Part shown: piece after piece, positions 14,767 to 23,482 of the stretch
Layout of the letters: every line of letters begins with the position of its first letter
How positions within the stretch are numbered: the stretch's first letter is position 1
NCBI GenBank assembly: GCA_035528995.1
Contig: DATKXO010000388.1
Coordinates: 1-32,262, forward strand
DNA: 32,262 bases
Origin: DATKXO01 sp035528995
Lineage (GTDB): Bacteria; Planctomycetota; Phycisphaerae; UBA1845
Direction: 5' to 3'
Program-made: the position numbers and the translations under genes
The notes under the pieces: generated by a model
What the model was told of the DNA's origin: nothing
Seen by the model: only the letters and a program-made list of their open reading frames with translations
Database searches by the model: none

Positions 14767-16584
14767 GTGACCTTGCATTCAAGTTACCTACGTCAACGGG
14801 CTCGCCTGCGACTCTGGCTGGCCCTGGCGGTGCCCCTCTGCCTCGGCGCCCAATGCCGCCAGCCCTGGTCAACCGGATCGTCACCGGGCAAGCCGGCCGC
14901 CCAGACCCAGTCCGACCGCCTCAAGGCGACCTACCCCGATCTGGACGCCGGCCGTTTCTGGGTCCTGGCCGACTTCGAGCATCTCAAACACACCGAGCTG
15001 TTCCGCGTCGTCTCCCACTCCGGCGACGCCAATTGCATTTCCAGTCTCAAAGGAGGAGTCCCCCAGACCGGCCGACGCTGCATGCGGGTCACCCTGGCCG
15101 ACCCCCTCGACATGCTGGTCATCACCAACGCCGAGGCCCGCCAGTGGCTGCTCAAACGGGACTGGCGCGATTTCTACCTGCTGCTGGCCGCGGTCCATTG
15201 CCCGGTGGAATCGACCGCACTGGAGCTGTCGATCGTCACCGGCCCACCGGAGGGTGGCGCCACCGCGCACTCCCGCGTCCCGCTCGCCCGTGGCTGGAAC
15301 AACCTGCGCCTGGACTTGGTCGAGGCCGCTGAGCGCGTCGCCCTGGACGACGTGCGCGAGCTGCGCCTGTCGCTTCCCCAGGCCGACCGACCCATCGAAC
15401 TGGTCCTGGACGACATTATCCTGGTGGACAACCGTCGTGACGTGTTCGGCTCCTCCGACGACGCGGCTCAGGGGCTCTACATCCAGGAACAGGGGCGCCG
15501 GTGGAACGTCGGGGCGGCCGGCCGCTTCGAACTCGGCTTCGCCAACGGGCAGATCGTCCACTGGTTCGACCTGGCCGCCGATCCCCATCGGCTGGACAAC
15601 CTGGTCGGCGGCGACGCCCTCGGACCTTCGCCGGTAGTGCTGCCCGAAGCCGGCACGGGAGGGCTCAGCGCGTCCCTCCTCGAGGCCCCGCGCCCCGCCG
15701 AGATCGTCGTCACCCGCCAGCAGATCCTCGAGGCCAACCCGCTGCGCATTGTTGTGGCTTGTGCGTGGCAGTTTACCCGGCCCGGCGCCCCCCCCGCGTC
15801 GGACGACTCGTTCCACCGGTGGACCTACTCGATCCTCCGCGACGGGAGCGTGTATGTTCACGTGGAATCCACGGCCGAGACGCCCGAGTGGAAGCCGCGT
15901 GCTCTCGGCTTGCTGACCGGGCGAACGCAGGACGGTACCGTGCAGGCCTTCGCTCATCGGGCGGGCCAGCCGTCCGATCCCGAAGACCTTCGCCGTGTCA
16001 CCTATGCCTGCGCCGCTCCGACCTCGGCCGACAAGTCGGGTCTCCTCTGGGTGCTGCCCGTTCTGACCGAGCCGTCGCGCATCGACGTGCTCCCTCATCC
16101 GCAGGAACGGCGGATCGACCTGTTGGCTTCGGGTGGAATCGCGGCGGGCCCGGTGGCCCGATGGACCGGCCTGCTGCAGGTGTGGCCGCCGGGGAGCTGT
16201 GTGCCTGCCGTCGCCCGGGCTCGGGCGCTGGACTACTGCTATCCGGCCCCTCTCAACATGCTGGTCGGGGAGGTGATCGCCGACACACCGGGCGACGCTG
16301 ATGGTGACGGCTTCAACGAACAGCTTGGCTGCCACGTACTCCAGCCCGAGGCCGACCTGCTGCGCTTCGAGATCGACGGCAGGAAGCGCCCCCGATTCGG
16401 GCCTCTCTTCCAGGTCGTCAATACGGCGGGGCAACAGGCCTGGGTCTACGTGGACCACCTGATCCTCGAGACAGTGGCCCGCGACTCGGCCGGGAACCTG
16501 CTGTTTCAGATCCCCGAAACGGTCCGTCACACCGCCCTGGTGGAAGTTGTGTTGCGCAACCCGCAAGCGCCTCCGGCATCTTGA
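14767..16584 (+). CDS. Exported protein of unknown function
   Basis: I do not recognise the family. The 605-residue reading from the GTG at 14767 starts with a basic stretch and a hydrophobic segment (RLRLWLALAVPLCLGAQC), consistent with a signal peptide; the Cys at its end does not fit a standard lipobox. The rest looks soluble and beta-rich, with no membrane helices. An N-terminal part resembles carbohydrate-binding or galactose-binding-like folds (FWVLADFEHLKH, LRLDLVEAAERVALDDVRE, IELVLDDIILVDNR). A late stretch, DTPGDADGDGFNEQLGCHV, looks like a calcium-binding loop. Earlier starts in this frame would lie inside tRNA-Leu and can be excluded. The stop overlaps the next gene's -35 box. Confidence 0.68.
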   Translation: MTLHSSYLRQRARLRLWLALAVPLCLGAQCRQPWSTGSSPGKPAAQTQSDRLKATYPDLDAGRFWVLADFEHLKHTELFRVVSHSGDANCISSLKGGVPQTGRRCMRVTLADPLDMLVITNAEARQWLLKRDWRDFYLLLAAVHCPVESTALELSIVTGPPEGGATAHSRVPLARGWNNLRLDLVEAAERVALDDVRELRLSLPQADRPIELVLDDIILVDNRRDVFGSSDDAAQGLYIQEQGRRWNVGAAGRFELGFANGQIVHWFDLAADPHRLDNLVGGDALGPSPVVLPEAGTGGLSASLLEAPRPAEIVVTRQQILEANPLRIVVACAWQFTRPGAPPASDDSFHRWTYSILRDGSVYVHVESTAETPEWKPRALGLLTGRTQDGTVQAFAHRAGQPSDPEDLRRVTYACAAPTSADKSGLLWVLPVLTEPSRIDVLPHPQERRIDLLASGGIAAGPVARWTGLLQVWPPGSCVPAVARARALDYCYPAPLNMLVGEVIADTPGDADGDGFNEQLGCHVLQPEADLLRFEIDGRKRPRFGPLFQVVNTAGQQAWVYVDHLILETVARDSAGNLLFQIPETVRHTALVEVVLRNPQAPPAS

Positions 16585-16609
16585 CAGTCCCGATGACCGC
16601 GTCTATACT
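16581..16609 (+). promoter_or_regulatory. Sigma-70-type promoter for the DksA-like/lspA operon
   Basis: A perfect TTGACA (16581-16586), which contains the preceding gene's TGA stop, and TATACT (16604-16609) are separated by 17 bp. Transcription would start near 16616, giving a leader of about 65 nt that contains a small hairpin, TTGCC-TGTGT-GGCAA (16630-16644). Confidence 0.75.
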
Positions 16610-16680
16610 TCCGCCCCAATCTTCATTGTTGCCTGTGTGGCAATAGGTTACGGCGCGTGGGCCAGTTCCTGGAGTGGCCG

Positions 16681-17544
16681 ATGGCAAAGACCAATCGCAG
16701 CAGGGCCAAAGCCAAGTCGGCGAAGAGGAAAAAGGTCGCCGGCAAGGCTCAGAAGCGCTCGACCGCCAAACCACGACCGAAGAAGTCAAAAGCCGGACCG
16801 TCGGCCTCCAACAAGACCAAGACCGGCCCGAAGGTCTCAACCAAGAAGGCCAAGGCGAAAAAGGCCGAGCCCAAGAAAGCCAAGGCCAAGAAGACCCCCG
16901 CTAAGAAGACTCAGGCCGGCAAGACCGTCGGCGGCAAGAGCCGCGTGACGACCCTGAAGAAAACGGACGCTCGAAAACCCGCCGCCGCAGAAAGTGAGAG
17001 CCGCGCTGCGCCCAAGAGCGTGCCCCCGAAGACCGTGAAGACCAAGGCGGCTGCCGCCAGAAGAGCACGCCCTGTGCCCCCTCCCTTCGCGCCGCCCGAG
17101 TTGAGGCTGCCCGGTGGGCTCAGGATCGTTGACAGCTCTGTTCCTCTGCCCAAGAGCAGGCTCTCCCGCGAACAGTTGGCCGAGTTCCGTCAGAAGCTAC
17201 TCAACAAACGCCGCGATCTGATTGGCGATGTGGACAACCTGACCAGCGAGGCCCTTCGCCGCAGCCGACAGGAAGCCGCCGGCGACCTCTCCAGCATGCC
17301 CATCCACATGGCCGACATCGGTTCGGACAATTGGGAGCAGGAGTTCACCCTCGGCTTGATCACCAACGAGCGGACCCTGCTCAAAGAGATCGACGAAGCC
17401 CTGCATCGGATCGACGACGGCACCTACGGCATATGTGTGGCCACGCATCGGCCGATTACTGTCGCCAGGCTGCGGGCCAAGCCCTGGGCCAAGTATTGCA
17501 TCGAGTACGCCCGGCTGCGCGAGCAGGGCCGGCTGCCCTCCTAG
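16681..17544 (+). CDS. DksA/TraR-like protein with long Lys-rich N-terminal arm
   Basis: The ATG at 16681 follows GGAG by six bases. Residues 1-135 of 287 are a low-complexity Lys/Ala/Pro arm (AKAKKAEPKKAKAKK and similar) resembling histone H1 tails. Residues 160-287 form a DksA/TraR-type domain. A coiled-coil-forming region (LSREQLAEFRQKLLNKRRDL, then ERTLLKEIDEALHRID) leads to the finger GTYGIC at 247-252 and AKYC at 270-273. Only two of the four usual zinc cysteines remain (Cys252, Cys273); the partners are Thr255 and Tyr276. The family acts on RNA polymerase through the secondary channel; the Lys-rich arm might add nucleic-acid binding. It is followed after 20 bp by lspA, a pairing seen in other bacteria. 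Confidence 0.82.
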   Translation: MAKTNRSRAKAKSAKRKKVAGKAQKRSTAKPRPKKSKAGPSASNKTKTGPKVSTKKAKAKKAEPKKAKAKKTPAKKTQAGKTVGGKSRVTTLKKTDARKPAAAESESRAAPKSVPPKTVKTKAAAARRARPVPPPFAPPELRLPGGLRIVDSSVPLPKSRLSREQLAEFRQKLLNKRRDLIGDVDNLTSEALRRSRQEAAGDLSSMPIHMADIGSDNWEQEFTLGLITNERTLLKEIDEALHRIDDGTYGICVATHRPITVARLRAKPWAKYCIEYARLREQGRLPS

Positions 17545-17564
17545 CTGTCAGGGTCCGCTCCACT

Positions 17565-18326
17565 ATGCCTCCACCCACCCAGCCCACGACCCAGCAGGCC
17601 CACCACGGGCGCGCCAGTGGTGACTCGGCCATCGGGTCGGTTCGCGCCCACCTGTGTCTCTGGATCGTCGCCGGGCTGGGCCTGTGGTTCGACTTGGCCT
17701 CCAAGAGCTGGGCCTTCGCCACACTGCGCCCCGACGAGTCCAGGACCGTCATTTCCGGATTCATCGCCGCACGCCGCTCGCTCAACTCCGGAGCGCTGTT
17801 CGGGGCATTCCCCGGGTGGGTCGGCGTTTTCATCATTGCCTCGGTGGCGGCGCTGGCCTTCGTGCTCTACGTGTTCGCCTGCAGCGGTCGCCGACAGTGG
17901 TTCCTCCACCTGGGCCTGGCCTGCATTCTGGCCGGAGCGCTGGGCAACCTCCACGACCGGGCCCTGGTTCAGGCCGATGTCATCGACCTGCTCCCCTCCG
18001 CCGGCCACGAGACCACGCAATACATCGGGATCATCGTCTCGCCCGCCGACGCCGATCCCGTCGTGGTGGCGCCCTTCCCCGACGAGCATCCACACTTCCG
18101 TCGAGAGTATCCCCGCCGGGAAATCACCGGCATCGCCCGGCACGGCGTCGTGCGCGACTTCGTCAAGTTCCAACCCATTGCCGGCTTCGACTATTGGCCC
18201 TGGGTGTTCAACGTGGCCGACGCCCTGCTCGTCGTGGGCCTGATCGTGTTGATGATCACCTTCTGGCACGAGCACCGCCGGGCCAAGGCCGCAGCGCGGC
18301 AGGAAACGCTCGCCACTGCCGGCTGA
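17565..18326 (+). CDS. lspA: Lipoprotein signal peptidase (signal peptidase II)
   Basis: This inner-membrane aspartyl protease cleaves prolipoproteins before the lipidated Cys; MltA and the two cytochrome lipoproteins in this window are likely substrates. The 253-residue protein has four hydrophobic helices and the family motifs NSGALFG (74-80), GALGNLHDR (124-132), GVVRDF (194-199, catalytic Asp198) and VFNVADA (214-220, catalytic Asp219). It is longer than the usual 160-170 residues. About 20 extra residues lie at the N terminus, and about 60 residues separate GNLHDR from GVVRDF, where most homologues have only a handful. The insert carries PFPDEHPHFRREYPRREI and would face the periplasm near the active site. 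Translation starts 20 bp after the DksA-like gene. Confidence 0.93.
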   Translation: MPPPTQPTTQQAHHGRASGDSAIGSVRAHLCLWIVAGLGLWFDLASKSWAFATLRPDESRTVISGFIAARRSLNSGALFGAFPGWVGVFIIASVAALAFVLYVFACSGRRQWFLHLGLACILAGALGNLHDRALVQADVIDLLPSAGHETTQYIGIIVSPADADPVVVAPFPDEHPHFRREYPRREITGIARHGVVRDFVKFQPIAGFDYWPWVFNVADALLVVGLIVLMITFWHEHRRAKAAARQETLATAG

Positions 18327-18337
18327 TCCGATCACCC

Positions 18338-18360
18338 GTCGGCCAATTCTCCATGCCGAC
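18338..18360. terminator. Hairpin between convergent lspA and transporter genes
   Basis: GTCGGC (18338-18343) pairs with GCCGAC (18355-18360) across an 11-nt loop and is followed by TTAT. It occupies most of the 43-bp gap between the two convergent genes. The T-run is minimal. Confidence 0.4.
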
Positions 18361-18369
18361 TTATCCGCG

Positions 18370-20946
18370 CTACGCGTTCATGTCCGCCCAGCGCTTGGCC
18401 ATCTGCCCGAAGATGCCCAAGGCGATGGCCGCCAGAATGCCGATCGCCGCGAATGGTATCCAGACCTTGTATTGCGGATCGTACCGCTCCCAGAGCAACC
18501 GCGTCGTGCTCTGCGCAGAGTTGTTGACCTCGGCCGCTACCAGGGCCCGGGCCTCGAACGGGTTGAGCCCCAGCAGTTGAGCCGCCTCCTTCGGGGCCTT
18601 CGTCCAGTCCTTGACCGCCAGCGCCGCTTGTACCCAGTCTTGCTCTTCGGCGAGTTTGGCATAGTCCAGTTCCCCGTTGAGCTTCTCACGGGCGGTCGCC
18701 CGGGCCGAGTCGTCACCCTCGATCAGCTCACGCAAGAAGGTCACGTCCAGAGTCCAATCTTTCACCGCCACGGCCAGAAAGCGCTGGTGCGGCAGGGAGG
18801 CCAGGTATGCGTAGCTGCGATCGGCGGCGTCTGCCGCCGGCATGTCCAGGCCGGCAAGCGCCTGCTCGACCTCCGCGTCGCTGGCACCGCGAGCCGCGCT
18901 GAGGGCGGCGAACGACTTCGTCCGTCCGATGCCCACCCGCTTGGGCAACTCCTCCGTCGGCTTCTCGAACGTCATGCCGGCCACGGCGTCGCCGATCACG
19001 CTGGTCCCCTGGGCCAGGTACTCCAGGGCGAGGTTGTTGAGCGTCGCTGGGCTGTTCCCGAACTCCCCCCACAACATCTCCACGATCTCGGCGTCCTCCT
19101 TACGTTGGTCGGTGGGCACGCCTCGGTTGACCTCGTCTCGAACCAGCCCGAGCACTTCCATGGCGTTGACCCGATCGGCCTCGTCGCCGTGACGCTCCGT
19201 CCGGGCCAGGTACTGCCGACCCAGGTTGACGATCTGCCCCCGATCGTGCCCGAACATTCCGCGGAGTGTTGCGGCCGCCCTGTCGGCATCCTGTTTCAAA
19301 TGCGTGCAGGCCACGGTGAACGCCTCTGACCGTTCCACCTCGGCCAGCTCCGCCGCCTGGTCCAACGAATCGCTCCAGTCGATGGACCGCGCCGCTCGGG
19401 CGACCAGCTCGGTGTTGGTGCCCAGTTCCTTCAGCGCCAGCCCGGCCTTCTCGCCGTAGTTGTCGTACACCACGCCGGCGATGATCGAACCCAATCCGAC
19501 GCCCACGCCGATGGGGATGTTGACGTAGCCCAGATACAGGCCCTTCTTCCCCGGAGGGGCGATCAGCCCCAGGTACTGGTTCTTCTTCGGCCCGGTCAGC
19601 ATCTCGCCAAAGGAGAAGCAGGTGATCCCCGCCAGCAGAATCCAGCCGTTCCCGCTCAGACCCGCTATGAGCACGCCCGCGGCGGCCATCATCATCCCGA
19701 TCAGCATGGCCGACAACGTGCGCATCTTGCGCACCAGCCACGAAATGGGCACCACCAGCAGGATAATCAGAAACGCGTTGTAGAACGTCAGAAGGATCTG
19801 CTGCGGCACGCGAATCAGACCGCGGTCGCCGTACTCCCGCCACGAGTCGAGCGGCACGTAATCGGCCACCGACCCGCTGTCGATCCAGTCCTCGATGAAG
19901 TTCGGATGCAGGTCCCAGAGCTGGTACATCATCATCCAGAAGCAGGACATGATCAGCAGAAACGCCGGCAGCCGAAGCTGCCAGGTGAACCGCCCGCCTT
20001 GAAGCCAGCTCGCCAGATGGGTCCCGCCCAGCAGAAGCAGCACCCCGACGTACCACGGGGCCACCTGCAGTACCACGATGCCCAGCCCCATCACCGCCAC
20101 GGCGATGCCCAGCGGACCGCGCACCGGGTGAAAGCTTCCGCCCCGGAACCAGAAGTACCAGATGTTCTCGACCGTCGTGGCGAACACCCTGACCAGGCTT
20201 CGCGACTTGTCCGCCCCGGATGGAACGTCCTTGAAGGTCAGCAGCAGAAGCAGGTTGCACGCCGTATAGCCGGCCGAGGCCAGAAAGAGGTTCTGCCAGC
20301 CCTCCGCGCTATGCGGCCTGCCCAGGATGACCGTCGCGAAGATGGGTGCGGCCGCAGCACCGACATTGACCACCCAGTAGAAGACGCCCCAGCCGAGCGA
20401 TGACGTTTCCTTGGTCAGGTTCTGGGCGATCGACCCCTGCAGGGCCGGTTTGAAGAACGCCGTCCCCGTCGCCAGCACCAGGATGCCCGCGAAGAAGCCG
20501 TAGTAGTCGTGCATGTACGCCATCATCAGATAGCCGACGACGTTGGCGCAGATAGCGTAGGCCAGCACTCGCTTGTAGCCGTAGCGGTCCGCGATCCCCC
20601 CGGTGAACATCGGCAGCCAGGATTGCAGAATCGCCCACCAGGCGTAGATCCAGCCCTTGTGCAGGGCGGTCAGGTGCAGCCCGCCCGGCTCGGTGGCCTG
20701 CATGATGTAAATCGGTACCACCGCCCGGATGCCGAAGTACGCCAGACGCTCGAACATCTCCACGCTGTTGAGCATCCAGTACGTCCAGCCGAAGGCGTGA
20801 CGCTTCGAGCCCTCATCGACCGGCTGAACGGTTGCGGTCGCGTCTGTATCCGCCTCGATGTTCCCGACCTGCTCAGCGGACGGAGCGCCCACCGGTTGCG
20901 GGTCGCTCGAAGAGGCGCCTTCTTTGCCGTCAGGCTTGCTTGACAT
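18370..20946 (-). CDS. POT/PTR2-family peptide transporter with large C-terminal insert
   Basis: A proton-coupled oligopeptide transporter of the major facilitator superfamily. The N-terminal half shows the POT motif ExxER (Glu63-Arg67, VEMFERLAYFG), GGIADRYGYKRVLAY (116-130) and FYWVVNVGAAAAP (189-201). About twelve hydrophobic helices run to residue 495. Residues 500-827 form a soluble, helix-rich, charged segment with no membrane segment, followed by one last helix (829-848). Ordinary family members have 450-600 residues, so the 858-residue length is unusual and comes from this insert. The ATG at 20946 is preceded by AGGGG five bases upstream. It lies 267 bp downstream of the beta-helix gene on the same strand; that gap holds no gene and no clear terminator. 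The substrate is not predictable. Confidence 0.85.
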   Translation of the reverse strand: MSSKPDGKEGASSSDPQPVGAPSAEQVGNIEADTDATATVQPVDEGSKRHAFGWTYWMLNSVEMFERLAYFGIRAVVPIYIMQATEPGGLHLTALHKGWIYAWWAILQSWLPMFTGGIADRYGYKRVLAYAICANVVGYLMMAYMHDYYGFFAGILVLATGTAFFKPALQGSIAQNLTKETSSLGWGVFYWVVNVGAAAAPIFATVILGRPHSAEGWQNLFLASAGYTACNLLLLLTFKDVPSGADKSRSLVRVFATTVENIWYFWFRGGSFHPVRGPLGIAVAVMGLGIVVLQVAPWYVGVLLLLGGTHLASWLQGGRFTWQLRLPAFLLIMSCFWMMMYQLWDLHPNFIEDWIDSGSVADYVPLDSWREYGDRGLIRVPQQILLTFYNAFLIILLVVPISWLVRKMRTLSAMLIGMMMAAAGVLIAGLSGNGWILLAGITCFSFGEMLTGPKKNQYLGLIAPPGKKGLYLGYVNIPIGVGVGLGSIIAGVVYDNYGEKAGLALKELGTNTELVARAARSIDWSDSLDQAAELAEVERSEAFTVACTHLKQDADRAAATLRGMFGHDRGQIVNLGRQYLARTERHGDEADRVNAMEVLGLVRDEVNRGVPTDQRKEDAEIVEMLWGEFGNSPATLNNLALEYLAQGTSVIGDAVAGMTFEKPTEELPKRVGIGRTKSFAALSAARGASDAEVEQALAGLDMPAADAADRSYAYLASLPHQRFLAVAVKDWTLDVTFLRELIEGDDSARATAREKLNGELDYAKLAEEQDWVQAALAVKDWTKAPKEAAQLLGLNPFEARALVAAEVNNSAQSTTRLLWERYDPQYKVWIPFAAIGILAAIALGIFGQMAKRWADMNA

Positions 20947-21213
20947 GGTGACCCCTGGGAAACACTCGGGATAGAAGGCTCCGGCCCCCGGACCTTCCCG
21001 GTCCGAGCCCACGGCTACACCACCGGGAAGAACGCCGGCCGATCCGGAGCGAGTGGAATGAAGCGAAACCCACCGGGTTGCACTCGCGACCTTGCGCCGT
21101 GGTCTCAGGCGGAAAGTGTTGCAGAACGCGCCCTACCCGTCAACCGGCCACCGTCTCGCGATCGGCTCCGGGAGGTGCAGGGCGAGTAGTGCAAGGCGAG
21201 ATACACCAGCCGG

Positions 21214-23364
21214 TTACGGTTTCGTCACCGGCTCCATCCCGAACCGAAGCTGCGCGTATCCGTCGATCTCGAAGTGCTCGATGCGGATCTGGTGCCGCCC
21301 GGCGGGCAGGCTGACAATCGCGTCGTTCTCCTTCGGCGGGTGCCAGGTCCAATCGTCGATCACCAGATCGCCGTCGATCCATACGCGGATACCGTCGTCG
21401 CTGACCGTGTGAACCTTGTACGTGCCGGTCGGCAGCGGAATCGTCGTCACAGCCAGCGTGCCGAACTGATCCGGCGGGACCGCCCGGCTCGGCCCGCCCA
21501 GCGCCCAGTTGAAGTCGATCGACCCGACCGCTTGGCTCTCCAGGGCCGGGCCGCGCAGAAGAAGCTGCCAACGCTCCTCGTCTGTGCGCGGGTCCTGCGA
21601 CGGGTTCCAGGCGAAGAATTTCACCTCCCAGTCCGCCCGCAGAAGCGTGCCCGTCGCTTCCAGCGCCCGACCGTCGGCCTCGACTTCCAGCCGGAACGAT
21701 TCGAAGCCGGCCCGCGGCAGTTCCACCTTGACCACGCCCGGCAGATCGCCCTCGGTCGGCGAGACCTTCACCGACCCCACAACATTCGTCACTTTGAATC
21801 TGCCCGAAGGCCCCAACACCTGGAAGACGCCTTCATGTCCGCCGACCAGGTGTCCCGGGACGACGACCGTCTCGCGGAAATCATACGGCCCCCATTCGGT
21901 GATCAGCATGTTCTGACGACCGCGAAGCTCATCCCGGGCGCCCACCGGCCGGCTCTCCCCGCAGATCGAGTACGGCGGCGGCCTCCACGGCTCGGGCGGT
22001 TCCTGCAAGAGCGTCGGCCCACTGACCTCGTCCGCGTCGATCTCCAGCTCGACGCCCCGCATCGCGTTGCTGATCAGCTTCGTATTGCTCGTTTTGCGAA
22101 GCTGCACGCCCACCGCGTCGCCCTGGAACGTGTTGTGCCCGATCGTGTTGCCGGTCGAGCCTTTGTGATTCGCCTTGATCCAGGGCTTCTCCATCAGGTG
22201 CCGGTCCTCGTCCGACCACAGGAAAACACCGCACCGGTTGTCCTGGAACGTGTTGTGCTTGATGACGTTGCCCCGACCGTGCTCGATGTTGACCCCGCCG
22301 CGCTCGGCCCCGTAGCCGGCCTCCCCGTTGCCCTCCAGGTGATTGCCCACCATCAGCGTGTCCTGTGAGTACCCGCCCCAGATGCCGCAGATCGCGTTGC
22401 CCACCAGCCGGTTCCTGATCATCTGGTTGCCGAAGCTGAAGGTCATCTCGATGCCGTGGGCGGCCGCGTAGGAGAAGTCGTTGCCGACAATCAGATTGTT
22501 GTTGTTCCCCGTCCGTCCGCTGCCCGCCAGCGATTCCGTCCCACCGAACCCGAAAAGCCCGTCGCCGCAATGCGTCGCGCTGTTCTCCGCGACGACGTTG
22601 TCGTTGTTCTGCTCGAACATCAGGATGCCGGCCGAGTCCTGCCCCCGGTTGTACACGCCGTGGCTGTAACCGCGGATGCAGAAGTCGAACGCGTTCCGGC
22701 TGATCACGTTCCGGTTGCTGCGCCACATCGCCAGACCCCAGCCCGACAGAAACGAACAGTCGCAATCGCAGATTCGCGAGTCGTTCACCCGGTCCAGCAC
22801 GATCCCGTTCTGCCCGTTGCGGGCCCGGACCCGTTGCACCATCACCCCATCGCACTGCTCGAGGCACACCCCGGCGCCGTAGTCTCGCAGCCACTCCCCA
22901 CCATCGTTGGCGTGCGGGCTGAGCCAGTCGCCCAGATCCTCCCCTTGCGGCCTCGATTTCAGACGTTGCTGGTAGTTGCCTGAGACGTCGCAATCTTCCA
23001 GGCGCAGCCCCGACGCACCGCGGGCGTGAATCCCCACCTTGAAGCCCCGGACCCTCGCGTTCCGTAGCGTGATCCCCCGGCCGCTGATCACAATGCCGGT
23101 CCCGCTGTACGTGTCGGGCGACTGCGTGGCGCCGGCGCCGAACAGCTCCGCTCCCCGGAAATCGACGGTGATCCCGTCGCCGACGATCCGGATCACGCCG
23201 TTGCCGTCGTCGTCGGACAGCCGATACGTCCCTGCCTTGATGACCGCATCCCGGGTGATCTCGACGTTGTCGTGCCGGGGAACGACTTCGTCGGGTTGCC
23301 CGCCGAACGCTCCGGTGCCCAGAACGGTCGCCCAAGCCAGGATGCACCGATTGATCCCCTTCAT
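21214..23364 (-). CDS. Secreted parallel beta-helix protein with C-terminal PA14 domain
   Basis: The 716-residue protein starts with a signal peptide (ILAWATVLGTGAFGGQ) behind GGGAG. Residues of about 30-440 are a right-handed parallel beta-helix of the NosD/PbH1 kind. Repeated N-x-I/V-x-x-N-x-F turns are seen in NNNLIVGNDFSYAAAHGIE, NQMIRNRLVGNAICGIWGG, NVIKHNTFQDNRCGVFLW and NTIGHNTFQGDAVGVQL. Such folds often bind or cleave polysaccharides. The last 120 residues form a PA14 domain (YKVHTVSDDGIRVWIDGDLV, DDWTWHPPKEND, AGRHQIRIEHFE), a carbohydrate-binding module in many glycosidases and adhesins. No catalytic residue set can be assigned by eye. It lies 118 bp downstream of the HAD enzyme gene, same strand. 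Confidence 0.85.
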   Translation of the reverse strand: MKGINRCILAWATVLGTGAFGGQPDEVVPRHDNVEITRDAVIKAGTYRLSDDDGNGVIRIVGDGITVDFRGAELFGAGATQSPDTYSGTGIVISGRGITLRNARVRGFKVGIHARGASGLRLEDCDVSGNYQQRLKSRPQGEDLGDWLSPHANDGGEWLRDYGAGVCLEQCDGVMVQRVRARNGQNGIVLDRVNDSRICDCDCSFLSGWGLAMWRSNRNVISRNAFDFCIRGYSHGVYNRGQDSAGILMFEQNNDNVVAENSATHCGDGLFGFGGTESLAGSGRTGNNNNLIVGNDFSYAAAHGIEMTFSFGNQMIRNRLVGNAICGIWGGYSQDTLMVGNHLEGNGEAGYGAERGGVNIEHGRGNVIKHNTFQDNRCGVFLWSDEDRHLMEKPWIKANHKGSTGNTIGHNTFQGDAVGVQLRKTSNTKLISNAMRGVELEIDADEVSGPTLLQEPPEPWRPPPYSICGESRPVGARDELRGRQNMLITEWGPYDFRETVVVPGHLVGGHEGVFQVLGPSGRFKVTNVVGSVKVSPTEGDLPGVVKVELPRAGFESFRLEVEADGRALEATGTLLRADWEVKFFAWNPSQDPRTDEERWQLLLRGPALESQAVGSIDFNWALGGPSRAVPPDQFGTLAVTTIPLPTGTYKVHTVSDDGIRVWIDGDLVIDDWTWHPPKENDAIVSLPAGRHQIRIEHFEIDGYAQLRFGMEPVTKP

Positions 23365-23482
23365 GGGTCCGGCTCCCGCGTTGCTCGATCAACCGATTCG
23401 GTGCAAAGCCCGCGCCTTGCAGCCGAGCCAAGACTAGCTTCGGCTGCATCGCCCCGCCACCCGCCCGGCTCAATTGAGTGCC

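Noticed and set aside
14881..16566. A 561-codon minus-strand frame opposite the exported orphan gene
   Set aside because: No motif and no ribosome site; the plus frame begins with a signal peptide and ends exactly at a consensus promoter.
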